The notes below the pieces were generated by a model. It saw nothing but the letters and a program-made list of their open reading frames with translations, searched no databases and had not been told where the DNA came from. This document shows positions 1 through 7,586 of a DNA stretch of 64,000 nt, piece by piece. A program made the translations under genes and the position numbers. Each line of letters starts with the position of its first letter. The first letter of the stretch is position 1. Origin of the DNA: Hymenobacter lucidus (GTDB lineage Bacteria; Bacteroidota; Bacteroidia; Cytophagales; Hymenobacteraceae); contig NZ_JAJADR010000002.1 of the NCBI RefSeq assembly GCF_020447265.1, positions 124,001 through 188,000 on the forward strand, written 5' to 3'.

Positions 1-364
1 GATATACCGAGTAGTAATAGAGTAGCGTGGGCACCAGAGCCAGCAAAGCCAGCAGCAAGCAGGCCAGGTACTTGCCGCCGATAATCTGCCCGTCGGTGAG
101 CGGGCGGGTGAGCAGCAGCTCGATGGTGCCAGCCTTTTTCTCCTCGGCAAATGTGCGCATGGTAATGGCCGGAATCAGGAACAGGAAAATCCAGGGGGCC
201 ATGTTGAAGAGCGTCTGCAGGTCAGCATAGCCGTATTCTAGCACCGAGCTGTCGGGAAACACCCACACGAACAGGCCGGTAGCCACCAGAAACACCCCGA
301 TAACCATGTAGGCTACCGGCGAGCTGAGGAAGGCGTTGAATTCTTTGCGAAGGATGGCAAACAT
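1..364 (-). CDS. gldF: Gliding-motility-type ABC transporter permease, N-terminal part (GldF-like)
   Basis: The reading frame opens at an ATG whose complement is at 362-364 and runs off the left edge, so only about the first 121 residues are present. The protein begins MFAILRKEFNAFLSSPVAY, followed by a hydrophobic segment (MVIGVFLVATGLFVWVF) and a second one (PWIFLFLIPAITMRTF), then the EEKKAGTIELLLTRP signature typical of ABC-2 type permeases. It lies downstream of gldA on the same strand, the order expected for gldA-gldF(-gldG). The known role of GldAFG is an ABC transporter needed for gliding in Flavobacterium; in other Cytophagales its job is less clear. A palindromic repeat of about 90 bp separates it from gldA. 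Confidence 0.85.
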   Translation of the reverse strand, partial: MFAILRKEFNAFLSSPVAYMVIGVFLVATGLFVWVFPDSSVLEYGYADLQTLFNMAPWIFLFLIPAITMRTFAEEKKAGTIELLLTRPLTDGQIIGGKYLACLLLALLALVPTLLYYYSVY

Positions 365-399
365 CGGTTGCGGAATAGATTGCAAAATTCGTCTGTCAT

Positions 400-487
400 G
401 CTAAGCTTGCCGAAGCATCTCTACCGCTTCATTGCAATACTAATTGAATAGCAAGCACTGCGATAGAGATGCTTCGGCAAGCTCAGC
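400..487. repeat. REP-like palindrome between gldA and gldF
   Basis: The arms are 400-427 and 460-487 and match at 26 of 28 positions (core CTTGCCGAAGCATCTCTA). The spacer is AT-rich, about 32 bp. It lies between two genes that should be co-transcribed, so it would form a stem-loop in the gldA-gldF transcript. The core resembles dispersed intergenic palindromes found in many bacterial genomes. Copy number cannot be judged from this window. Confidence 0.75.
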
Positions 488-514
488 AGGACGTTCTGTA
501 GCTCGTGGTGCGGC

Positions 515-1423
515 TCATTTCGTCAACGACTGAAACACCTGCTCCAGCGACTGTTCTTCCTGGCGCAGGCCCAGCAGTATCCAGTCCTGCTGAGCTGCCA
601 GGCGCGAAATGGCCCCACGCATATCCGGGCCTGCCGCGGCCCGGATGCGGTAGCGGTTGCCGGCTTCGACCTCCACGCCCAGAATACCGGGTAAGGCCCG
701 TAGCGACGCCACGTCAATGGGCTGCTCGAACTCGGCGTGAATAACCGTCTCCCCCGCCGCTTTGCCGCCCAGCTCCGATACGGGTGAGTCGGCCACGAGC
801 TGCCCGCGGTTGATGATAACTACCCGGCTGCATAGGGCCGTGACTTCGGGCAGAATGTGGGTGCTGAAAATAACGGTCTTGTCTTGGCCCAGCTCCCGGA
901 TTAGGGTTCGGATTTCGCCAATCTGGTTGGGGTCGAGGCCGGTGGTAGGCTCGTCGAGAATGAGTACGCCCGGGTCGTGAATCAGGGCCTGGGCCAGGCC
1001 CACACGCTGCCGGTAGCCTTTCGACAAGGCCCCGATCAGCTTGTTCTGCTCCCGGCCCAGCCCTACCCTATCCACCATCTGCTGCACGCGGGTGCGGCGC
1101 GGCTGGCCCTTGAGGCCGTGCACCGAGCCGATGAATTCGAGGTACTCGTGCACGTACATATCCAGGTAGAGCGGGTTGTGCTCGGGCAGGTAACCCACGC
1201 GGCGGCGCACTTCCAGCGCGTCGGTCTGCACGTCGAAGCCGTCCAGCTTCACCGTGCCGTGGGTGGGCGGCAGGTAGCCCGTGGCAATCTTCATCGTCGT
1301 GGATTTGCCCGCCCCGTTGGGCCCCAGAAAGCCCAGAATTTCGCCTTTGCCCACCGAGAATGAAATGTCATTCACGGCCGTCTGCGTTCCGAATACCTTG
1401 CTGAGCTGCTGTATTTCAACCAT
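515..1423 (-). CDS. gldA: Gliding-motility-type ABC transporter ATPase GldA
   Basis: This 302-residue ATPase would energise the GldF/GldG permeases at the inner membrane. Walker A GPNGAGKST is at about residues 34-42, an ABC signature of the LSKGYRQRVGLAQAL type near 135, and Walker B LILDEPTTGLDP follows near 155, with the switch His in STHILPE. The C-terminal 80 residues (after about 220) are the extra domain usual in DrrA/GldA-type ATPases. Length fits the family. The gene starts an operon with the truncated permease gene downstream. GldA is the best name because of the GldF-like neighbour; by sequence alone it could be any ABC-2 exporter ATPase. Confidence 0.85.
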   Translation of the reverse strand: MVEIQQLSKVFGTQTAVNDISFSVGKGEILGFLGPNGAGKSTTMKIATGYLPPTHGTVKLDGFDVQTDALEVRRRVGYLPEHNPLYLDMYVHEYLEFIGSVHGLKGQPRRTRVQQMVDRVGLGREQNKLIGALSKGYRQRVGLAQALIHDPGVLILDEPTTGLDPNQIGEIRTLIRELGQDKTVIFSTHILPEVTALCSRVVIINRGQLVADSPVSELGGKAAGETVIHAEFEQPIDVASLRALPGILGVEVEAGNRYRIRAAAGPDMRGAISRLAAQQDWILLGLRQEEQSLEQVFQSLTK

Positions 1424-1574
1424 AGATTAAACGTGTCAAAACTGCTGCCGTGGCGGATGTCATTGCCTGAAGGCACAACGAAGCCATGCCAGGATACTCA
1501 GTCGGTACCAGGTTGCTACCTTTGCGGCCGCCCGGCAGATTCGTTACCTTGCCCGCCGGGTTCATAGCGTAGAG

Positions 1575-2354
1575 ATGTTTCGAAGTACCATTTGGCTGCA
1601 AGTTAAGCGCACCTCGCGGGTTTTTAGTGTTGGCGCCGCATTGGTAGCCTCCGCCGCCCTGTTTGCCGGCTGCGGCGACGGCCACGAAATGGACTGCCTG
1701 AAAAGCACCGGTAAGGTCGTGACCGAGCGGCGCGACTTAGAAGCCTTTCAGGTAATACTGGCCTACGACAACGTGGACGTAACGTTGGTGCAGGACGCGG
1801 AAACCTATGCCGAGGTGCGGGCCGGCAAGAACCTGCAGGAAGATATTGAACTGCGGGTCGAAAACGGGGCCTTGGTAATTCACAATACCAGCCGCTGCAA
1901 CTGGGTGCGCACCTACGACACGCCCCGCGAAGTGACAATACACCTACCCCGCCTCCACGACGTATTTCTGCGCGGCCAAGGCAACATCCGTACTGCTGGC
2001 AGCTTCCGGGCCGATACGCTGTTCTGCCACCTCGTAGGCGCCGGCAATTTCGACCTCGACATCAGCAGTGAATACGTGAACCTGGATATGTACGAGTTGG
2101 GCGACATTGCCCTGCGCGGCCGCGCCGACGAGTTTACGATGGTAGTGGGCGGCAGCGGTACACTCCGGGCCAGCGGTTTGCAAACCAAGCGCTGCTACTT
2201 CCGCTTCAACCACGACAGCAACGGCGACGCCTACGTTACGGCCACCGATTTTCTGGGTGGCACCAACGCCGGCGCCGGCACACTCTTCTACCAAGGCAAG
2301 CCCAGCCAAACCGATATCAACGTAACCGGCAAAGGCAAAGTCCTACCCAACTGA
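1575..2354 (+). CDS. DUF2807 (head GIN domain) lipoprotein
   Basis: The 259-residue protein has a Lys/Arg-rich start, a hydrophobic stretch and a lipobox (AALFAGC, Cys near residue 33), so it should be a lipoprotein exported across the inner membrane. From about residue 45 on it has the pattern of DUF2807 (putative adhesin, head GIN domain): FQVILAYDNVDVTLVQ, then repeated beta-strand segments with G-N-I/G-S-G turns (GQGNIRTAGSF, GAGNFDLDIS, GSGTLRAS). This family is abundant in Bacteroidota and its function is unknown; a right-handed beta-helix-like fold is known for relatives. It is a single gene, divergent from gldA and convergent with the next gene. The first ATG was taken as start. Confidence 0.85.
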   Translation: MFRSTIWLQVKRTSRVFSVGAALVASAALFAGCGDGHEMDCLKSTGKVVTERRDLEAFQVILAYDNVDVTLVQDAETYAEVRAGKNLQEDIELRVENGALVIHNTSRCNWVRTYDTPREVTIHLPRLHDVFLRGQGNIRTAGSFRADTLFCHLVGAGNFDLDISSEYVNLDMYELGDIALRGRADEFTMVVGGSGTLRASGLQTKRCYFRFNHDSNGDAYVTATDFLGGTNAGAGTLFYQGKPSQTDINVTGKGKVLPN

Positions 2355-2356
2355 TT

Positions 2357-2419
2357 CATTAATCCTTTACCATTTATCACCCAAACGGCAGTCTGCCTGA
2401 TAAATGATAAATGACTTAC
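2357..2419. repeat. Low-complexity inverted repeat between convergent genes
   Basis: Left arm 2357-2379 and right arm 2398-2419 are imperfect complements, both built from repeats of a TTTATCA/ATAAATG-type word. The right arm covers the stop codon of the downstream SDR gene (2416-2418). It can act as a two-way terminator for the convergent genes, although GC content is low. It resembles the other short-word hairpins in this window (3973, 6411, 7491, 16877, 25411, 56936). Confidence 0.6.
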
Positions 2420-3129
2420 AGGTCGCCGAGCTGCGGGCGAATCAGCAGCTCCTCGATGACGGCCTGCGGTGAGAGGGAATAGGCCCCGAATACGGCTTCG
2501 GCTACGTCTTCGGCTTTGATGAACCGCTCGGCAGGCAAGTCCATGCCTTCCCAGCTGGCCGTGAGCGTGGCCCCGGGCAAGATGGCCGTCACGCGCAGGT
2601 TGTGCTCTTTCAACTCTTCGCGCAGTCCTTTGGTGAAGCCCAGCAGGGCAAACTTAGCGATGCTGTAGGAGCCCCCGTTGGGGTAAGCCATGATGCTGGC
2701 CGTAGAGCACATATTGAAAATATGGCCCTCGCGCCGCCCAATCATTCCCGGCAGCAGGGCCCGGGTCACGTCGTAGGCGCTGTAGAGGTTCACGTCTATC
2801 ATCTGGCGCAGCTGCGAGCCGTCGGCGGGCTCGTCCTGCAGCCGACCGGGCACAAACGCGCCGGTATTATTCACCAGCACGTCGATAGCCACACCCAGGC
2901 CCAGCACAAAATCGGTGAAGCGCCGGGTTTCTTCGGGGCGGCTCAAATCGGCGGGCAGCGTATGCAGCACCGCCCCGGGAACATCCTGCTGCACAGCGGT
3001 TATAAGGGTGGCCAAGTCCGAGGCCGAGCGGGCACAGGTGATGACGCCAAAGCCCGCCCGCGCGAAGCGCTCCACCAGGGCGCGGCCAATTCCTTTCGTT
3101 CCACCCGTGACAACGATATATTTTTGCAT
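2416..3129 (-). CDS. SDR family oxidoreductase
   Basis: This 237-residue classical short-chain dehydrogenase has the nucleotide-binding motif TGGTKGIGRA (residues 8-17), NNTG near 87, a Ser in MCSTAS, and the catalytic YSIAK motif near 158. It should reduce or oxidise a carbonyl/alcohol with NAD(P)H in the cytoplasm; the substrate cannot be told. The stop codon is embedded in the hairpin arm described at 2357. It is divergent from the MlaE-like permease gene, with about 110 bp between starts, and nothing in the neighbourhood narrows the substrate. Confidence 0.9.
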   Translation of the reverse strand: MQKYIVVTGGTKGIGRALVERFARAGFGVITCARSASDLATLITAVQQDVPGAVLHTLPADLSRPEETRRFTDFVLGLGVAIDVLVNNTGAFVPGRLQDEPADGSQLRQMIDVNLYSAYDVTRALLPGMIGRREGHIFNMCSTASIMAYPNGGSYSIAKFALLGFTKGLREELKEHNLRVTAILPGATLTASWEGMDLPAERFIKAEDVAEAVFGAYSLSPQAVIEELLIRPQLGDL

Positions 3130-3242
3130 TCCTTTGATTGACGTTTTGGTTTTTACGTATGGGTTGCTGGCTCCGAGCTGAACGTTGGCCCTTTGCGGCC
3201 ACGGCGCAAGTTTGAGCTTTTATCCTTTCTCCTCCTCTTTTT

Positions 3243-3974
3243 ATGGTCAAAACCTTCGGTGAATTCCTGATCTTCATGCAAAGCATGCTGGTTCGGAAGG
3301 AAAGGCTGGGCACGCTCTGGCAGCGTACCCTCGACGAAGCCATCCTCATCGGCATCGATTCCGTGTTTATCGTTGCCATCGTCTCCGCCTTTATTGGGGC
3401 CGTTACCTGCGTTCAGATTGCCTACAACCTCGTCAATCCGCTCATCCCAAAGTCCACTATCGGCTTTATGGTGCGCGAAATGACGATTCTGGAACTGGCC
3501 CCCACCATTACCAGCATCGTGTTGGCCGGCAAAGTTGGCTCCAGCATTGCCGGCGGCCTGGGCACGATGCGCATCACCGAGCAGGTCGATGCACTGGAGG
3601 TAATGGGCATCAACTCGGCCTCCTATCTGGTGCTGCCCAAAATCGTGGCCGCCATGCTCATGTTTCCGCTGCTAGTGGTGCTGGCCATGGTGCTGTCCAT
3701 TACGGGTGGCTACTTAGCCGGCACGCTGTCCGGAGCCATGTCGGCCCAAGAGTACGTGGAAGGCATTCGTACCGACTTTGTGCCCTACAACATCGTTTTT
3801 GCGTTGATTAAATCGGTGGTATTTGCCTTTCTGGTGTCGGCTATTTCTTCCTATAAAGGCTATTACACCAAAGGCGGCGCACTGGAAGTAGGTGCGGCCA
3901 GCACCGGCGCCGTTACCAATTCCATTATTGCCATCCTGCTGGCCGACTACGTGCTGGCGGCAGTACTCTTGTAA
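3243..3974 (+). CDS. MlaE family ABC transporter permease
   Basis: This 243-residue membrane protein has several hydrophobic helices and the conserved MlaE-type segments: AFIGAVTCVQIAYNL, then VREMTILELAPTITSIVLAGKVGSSIAGGLGTM near the middle, then TEQVDALEVMGINSASYLVLPKI. MlaE permeases pair with an MlaF ATPase and an MCE-domain (MlaD) protein to move phospholipids between membranes. The ATPase follows about 105 bp downstream; no MCE protein is in the window. The length is slightly short of E. coli MlaE (about 260), with the N-terminal helix present. The stop codon forms the edge of the hairpin at 3973. The specific lipid role is inferred from the family. Confidence 0.9.
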   Translation: MVKTFGEFLIFMQSMLVRKERLGTLWQRTLDEAILIGIDSVFIVAIVSAFIGAVTCVQIAYNLVNPLIPKSTIGFMVREMTILELAPTITSIVLAGKVGSSIAGGLGTMRITEQVDALEVMGINSASYLVLPKIVAAMLMFPLLVVLAMVLSITGGYLAGTLSGAMSAQEYVEGIRTDFVPYNIVFALIKSVVFAFLVSAISSYKGYYTKGGALEVGAASTGAVTNSIIAILLADYVLAAVLL

Positions 3975-4080
3975 TGTGCTAATGATTAATGTGCTCATGT
4001 GCTAAACCAGCTTTCTTGTTCGGTACTACAGCAGCACATCATTAGCACATTCAAACACATTAGCAAATCAGCACATTAGC
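3973..4080. repeat. Low-complexity hairpin inside the mlaE-mlaF pair
   Basis: The left arm (3973-4003) and right arm (about 4031-4080) are both made of variants of the word AATGTGCTAATG; the complement of the right arm reads as four to five copies of GCTAATGTG. The left arm starts within the TAA stop of the permease gene and the right arm ends on the base before the ATG of the ATPase gene. It fills the whole gap between two genes that should be co-transcribed, so the mRNA would carry a long imperfect stem there. Confidence 0.75.
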
Positions 4081-4890
4081 ATGATTGAAGTTCATAACAT
4101 CCAGAAGTCCTTCAATGGCAACCCGGTGCTGAAGGGCATCACCTGCACGTTTGAGACGGGGAAGTGTAACCTGCTGCTCGGCGGCTCGGGCACCGGCAAA
4201 AGCGTGCTGCTGCAGTGCATCGTGGGTCTGATGAAGCCCGACCTAGGCAGCATCACCTTCGACGGGCTGGTGTTTACCAACAATAAGGTGGACATCAAGC
4301 AGGAAATCCGGCGCAAAATCGGGATGCTGTTTCAGGGCGGCGCGCTGTTCGACTCGATGACGGTGTACGAAAACACCGAATTTCCGCTCAAGATGCTCAC
4401 GCCCGAGATGAGCAAGGAAGAGCGGCGCGACCGGGTCGAATTCTGCCTCAAGCGCGTGGGCCTGGAAAATGCCGGTACCAAGATGCCCTCCGAAATATCG
4501 GGCGGCATGAAAAAGCGCGTCGGCATTGCCCGCGCCATTGCGCCCAACTGCACCTACCTCTTCTGCGACGAGCCCAACTCCGGCCTCGACCCTGCTACCA
4601 GCATCAAGATTGACGAGCTTATCTACGAAATCACCCACGAGTACGGCATCACCACCGTCGTCATCACCCACGACATGAACTCGGTGGTCGAAATCGGGGA
4701 CCATATCATCTACCTCCACAAAGGCCAGAAGCTCTGGGACGGCAACAAGGACGAAATTCTGAACACCACCGTGCCCGAGCTCAAGGAATTCATCTTCAGC
4801 AGCAGCCTGGTGCGGGCCGCCAAGAAAGTGGATGAGGAAACCGAAGGTGGCCTGGCTGCCGCCACTTCCGACGAAGCCTATAATATTTAG
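4081..4890 (+). CDS. ABC transporter ATP-binding protein, MlaF-like
   Basis: This 269-residue ATPase has Walker A LGGSGTGKS (residues about 33-41), signature SGGMKKRVGIARA near 140, Walker B YLFCDEPNSGLDP near 165 and the switch motif VVITHDM. SGGMKKR and DEP-SGLDP are typical of MlaF. It should power the MlaE-like permease encoded just upstream for lipid transport across the envelope. The C-terminal tail is acidic (VDEETEGGLAAATSDEA), and the last residues look disordered. There is no room for an ordinary ribosome-binding site, because the hairpin arm abuts the start codon. Confidence 0.9.
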   Translation: MIEVHNIQKSFNGNPVLKGITCTFETGKCNLLLGGSGTGKSVLLQCIVGLMKPDLGSITFDGLVFTNNKVDIKQEIRRKIGMLFQGGALFDSMTVYENTEFPLKMLTPEMSKEERRDRVEFCLKRVGLENAGTKMPSEISGGMKKRVGIARAIAPNCTYLFCDEPNSGLDPATSIKIDELIYEITHEYGITTVVITHDMNSVVEIGDHIIYLHKGQKLWDGNKDEILNTTVPELKEFIFSSSLVRAAKKVDEETEGGLAAATSDEAYNI

Positions 4891-4908
4891 CTTTCAGGTT
4901 CCAGAATC

Positions 4909-4945
4909 AAAAAGCCCCGCCGGCAGCTGCTAGCGGGGCTTTTTT
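4909..4945. terminator. Bidirectional terminator
   Basis: The stem AAAAAGCCCCGC pairs with GCGGGGCTTTTT, with a 12-nt loop. A-runs and T-runs flank it on both sides, so it can stop transcription from both convergent neighbours (ending at 4890 and 4969). Confidence 0.85.
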
Positions 4946-4968
4946 ACGCAGTGAATTTCTGGCGGGCC

Positions 4969-5514
4969 TTAAAACCCGGCCCGCTGCCGGAGCTGGGTAA
5001 TATGGGCCAGGTGGTGCTGCCCGTGCCAGGCATACATGGTCAGAGCCGCGTCGAGGGTGAAGTTGCGCTGGCTGCCGGGGTGGTAGAACGTGCGCAGCCA
5101 CTGCGCATCGGTGAGTTGCCGCAGCAGAATCGTCCAGCGGATATGCAGCGACTCAAGCAGTGCCAACGACACGGCCACAGGCGTAGCCTGCACGTCGGGC
5201 AGTTCGGCCCAGGCCTGCTCGTCGTAGGGGCTGATGGTGGGATTTTCCTCCGTTAGAGCAAGCTTAAAGCGCACGTAGGAATTCAGGTGCGAATCGGGCA
5301 AGTGGTGCAGCACCTGGCGCACCGTCCAGCCGCCGGGGCGGTAGGGCGTATCGAGCTGGGCGGGCGTGAGGCCCGCCACGGCCGCCCGAATCTGGTCGGG
5401 CAGTACGGCAATTCGGGCAATCAGGGCGAGGCGCTGACCCGGGCTTAGCGGCCCATCGGGCAGCGTGGCGTGGCCAATCGGGTAGCGCAGGTCCGGGGTA
5501 GTGGAAGTTTCCAT
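4969..5514 (-). CDS. DinB/YfiT-type putative metal-dependent hydrolase (bacillithiol transferase-like)
   Basis: The start was placed at the ATG whose complement is 5512-5514, giving about 181 residues beginning METSTTPDLRYPIG, which matches the usual YfiT start (the open frame extends further upstream to 5607). Visible features are GGWTVRQVLHHLPDSHLN near residue 60 and a C-terminal WHGQHHLAHITQLRQR; these supply the three His ligands of the DinB/YfiT four-helix fold. Members transfer bacillithiol or act as thiol S-transferases, but the substrate is unproven here. It is downstream of a REP-like palindrome and convergent with the MlaF-like gene. Confidence 0.85.
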   Translation of the reverse strand: METSTTPDLRYPIGHATLPDGPLSPGQRLALIARIAVLPDQIRAAVAGLTPAQLDTPYRPGGWTVRQVLHHLPDSHLNSYVRFKLALTEENPTISPYDEQAWAELPDVQATPVAVSLALLESLHIRWTILLRQLTDAQWLRTFYHPGSQRNFTLDAALTMYAWHGQHHLAHITQLRQRAGF

Positions 5515-5608
5515 CAGGAGCAGTTTGGTTGCAGCCCGCAAGGTACTAAAAGGTAGTCGGCGGCTGGGCAACAGTGATTTTCCCTGTGCGTGTGTTGTGC
5601 CTGTCATC

Positions 5609-5710
5609 GTTGTTGCCGTCTGTCATCCTGAACTTGCGCAGGACCTTTCTCTACTGAGTTATAAGGAGAAGAAGATCCTGCGCAAGTTCAGGATGACGGA
5701 CGGCAACAAC
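5609..5710. repeat. REP-like palindrome (CATCCTGA family)
   Basis: The arms 5609-5643 and 5676-5710 match at 33 or 34 of 35 positions, with the core GTCATCCTGAACTTGCGCAGGA. The spacer is about 32 bp. The same core recurs at 49890 and 50931, and as a single arm near 26550. It lies between the YfiT gene start and the bifunctional-nuclease gene. Confidence 0.8.
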
Positions 5711-5717
5711 CTTCAAA

Positions 5718-5758
5718 TGCAAAAAAGGCTCCTCCATAACAGAGAAGCCTTTTTTGCA
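5718..5758 (-). terminator. Terminator of the bifunctional nuclease gene
   Basis: The arms TGCAAAAAAGGCT (5718-5730) and AGCCTTTTTTGCA (5746-5758) are perfect complements. It lies 15 bp past the stop of the minus-strand gene ending at 5774, and A/T runs on both sides would allow function in either direction. Confidence 0.75.
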
Positions 5759-5773
5759 ATCTAAAAAGCCGTT

Positions 5774-6397
5774 TTACGCGTTACGTTTATTCAGCTCATC
5801 ACGGATTTTGGCGGCTTTTTCATAGTCCTCATTCGCCAGTGCCTGACTCAGCATAGTCTCAAGTTCCTTGAGAGAAACCTGGCCGCTGGGGTCCCGGGGC
5901 GTGGGCTCCGGCTTGGGCGTGCCGGAGGTGTCGTCATCCTCGTCCTCATCGTCGTCGTCGGCATCCTCGTCGGTATTTTCATCCAAATCACTTAGGATGA
6001 TACCGGCTTCGCTCAGCACGCTTTCCACGGTGAAAATCGGGACGCCGAAGCGCAGGCCGATGGCAATGGCGTCGCTGGGGCGGGCGTCCAGTTCGAAGGT
6101 TGTGGCGCCGTCGGTGCACACAATCTTCGAGTAGAATACGCCTTCCTTCAAATCGGAAATCAACACTTCCAGCACTGCTACGTGCACATGCTCGGCAAAC
6201 GACTTGAACAAGTCGTGCGTGAGCGGCCGGTTCGGATTGATTTTCTCAATCTGAATGGCAATACTCTGAGCCTCGAACATACCAATGATGATTGGCAGGC
6301 GACGGTTACCGGTTTTCTCACCCAGAATCAGGGCGAAAGAGCCGGACTGTGACTGGCTGGACGAGAGGCCCAGAATTTCGAGCTGTATTTTTTTCAA
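5774..6397 (-). CDS. Bifunctional nuclease domain (DUF151) protein with UVR motif
   Basis: This 207-residue protein has an N-terminal BFN/DUF151 domain (about residues 1-135) with RRLPIIIGMFEAQSIAI and the conserved ELDARPSDAIAIGLRFGVPIF. A very acidic linker follows (DEDADDDDEDEDDD, about 140-155), then a C-terminal UVR-like motif (ALANEDYEKAAKIRDELNKR) of the kind found in UvrB/UvrC and McsA. This architecture is standard in Bacteroidota. Nuclease activity has been reported for plant BFN proteins; the bacterial role is not established. It is downstream of etfA on the same strand, separated by a low-complexity hairpin. Confidence 0.9.
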   Translation of the reverse strand: MKKIQLEILGLSSSQSQSGSFALILGEKTGNRRLPIIIGMFEAQSIAIQIEKINPNRPLTHDLFKSFAEHVHVAVLEVLISDLKEGVFYSKIVCTDGATTFELDARPSDAIAIGLRFGVPIFTVESVLSEAGIILSDLDENTDEDADDDDEDEDDDTSGTPKPEPTPRDPSGQVSLKELETMLSQALANEDYEKAAKIRDELNKRNA

Positions 6398-6410
6398 GGT
6401 ATCTAGGAGC

Positions 6411-6505
6411 TTAGGGTCTTGGGAGCTTGGGGTCTTGGACGCGTATTCAGAGCGGCAAAGCTAGTCTTTCCCGGTTCTGAAACCCAAGACCCCAAGACCC
6501 TAATT
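6411..6505. repeat. Low-complexity hairpin between etfA and the BFN gene
   Basis: The left arm (6411-6438) and right arm (6483-6505) are made of the word GGTCTTGGG(AGCTTG); the complement of the right arm reads AATTAGGGTCTTGGGGTC. The right arm covers the etfA stop codon (6500-6502). The left arm lies 14 bp from the BFN start codon. It belongs to the short-word hairpin group of this window. Confidence 0.7.
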
Positions 6506-7477
6506 CAATTCCTTTACGGCCTGGGTGAGTTTGGGCAATACGTCGAAAACGTCCCCAACGATGCCGTAGTCGGCAGCTTTAAAGAACGGCGCCTCCGGAT
6601 CTTTGTTGATTACGACAATCACTTTCGAGGAGTTTACCCCGGCCAGGTGCTGAATAGCGCCCGAAATGCCGCAGGCAATGTACAGGTTCGGCGACACAGT
6701 GATGCCCGTCTGGCCCACGTGCTCGTGGTGAGGGCGCCAGTCTACGTCCGACACGGGCTTAGAGCAGGCCGTAGCCGCACCCAAGGCTTTGGCCAGGTCC
6801 TCAATCAGGTGCCAGTTTTCGGGGCCTTTCATGCCCCGGCCACCCGATACTACGCGGTCAGCCTCGGGCAGCAGAATGCCGCCGGCCTGATCCTGCATTA
6901 CTACCTGTTTGGGCGCGTCGGTGAAGTCGGCGTCCGATAGGCCAGCCGAGAACGACTCAACCTGGGCGGTTTTGCCGGCTTCGTGCGAAGCCTCAATCGA
7001 GTTCTTCTTCACGGCCAGAATTTTCCGGTCGCCGGTCAGTACCACGTCGGCAAAGGCTTTGCCCGAGAAGGCACCGCGCTTCACCGTGAAGCTGCCACCA
7101 TCGTTTTTGGGCAGCTCTACTACGTTGGTCGCCAGGCTGGCCTTCAGCCGCACCGACAGGCGCGAGCCCACCGAGGCCCCGATGTTGGAATTGGCCAGCA
7201 CGATTACTGCCGAGCTTTCCTTTTCCACCGCGGCGGCAATCAGCTTGGTGTAGGCGCTGTTTACGAAATCCTTCAAGCGAGGCTCCGCGTCGTACAATAC
7301 CTTGCTGATGCCCTGCTCACCGAGCTTGGCCAGATTGGCTTCGGTAGCCTCGCCCACGGCCACGGCCGTAGCCGTGGTGCCAAGCATCTGCGCTACCTGG
7401 CTTCCGTACGAAGCCACTTCCAGCGACGATTTTTTTACCTCGCCACCATCACATTCAACTACAACTAGAACGGACAT
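6500..7477 (-). CDS. etfA: Electron transfer flavoprotein subunit alpha
   Basis: This 325-residue ETF alpha subunit (FixB family) has an N-terminal alpha/beta ETF domain and a C-terminal FAD-binding domain. The diagnostic motifs are GGRGMKGPENW near residue 213 and DWRPHHEHVGQTG, NLYIACGISGAIQHLAGV and INKDPEAPFFKAADYGIVGD near the end. With EtfB it forms the soluble heterodimer that carries electrons from acyl-CoA and other dehydrogenases to ETF-quinone oxidoreductase. It follows etfB after about 106 bp, filled by a low-complexity hairpin. The length is typical. Confidence 0.95.
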   Translation of the reverse strand: MSVLVVVECDGGEVKKSSLEVASYGSQVAQMLGTTATAVAVGEATEANLAKLGEQGISKVLYDAEPRLKDFVNSAYTKLIAAAVEKESSAVIVLANSNIGASVGSRLSVRLKASLATNVVELPKNDGGSFTVKRGAFSGKAFADVVLTGDRKILAVKKNSIEASHEAGKTAQVESFSAGLSDADFTDAPKQVVMQDQAGGILLPEADRVVSGGRGMKGPENWHLIEDLAKALGAATACSKPVSDVDWRPHHEHVGQTGITVSPNLYIACGISGAIQHLAGVNSSKVIVVINKDPEAPFFKAADYGIVGDVFDVLPKLTQAVKELN

Positions 7478-7490
7478 TTCTTTGGTTTTT

Positions 7491-7586
7491 TGAGTTTGGT
7501 TTTTGGTTATTTGGGGTTCAACGAGTTGGTTTTGTGCTGTTTCGGCTTAAGCCAAAAACAGAAAACCAACAACCAAAAACCAATTA
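7491..7586. repeat. Low-complexity hairpin between etfB and etfA
   Basis: The left arm (7491-7514) and right arm (7552-7586) are made of TTTGGTTTTTGGTT words. The right arm covers the etfB stop codon (7584-7586); the left arm ends 13 bp from the etfA start. A smaller stem lies in the loop (GGCTTAAGCC at 7544-7553). As in the mlaE-mlaF pair, the hairpin occupies nearly the whole gap between two obligate partners. Confidence 0.75.

Noticed and set aside
1416-1685. Minus-strand frame of 89 codons overlapping the gldA start
   Set aside because: It overlaps both gldA and the DUF2807 gene's signal sequence and has no supporting feature.
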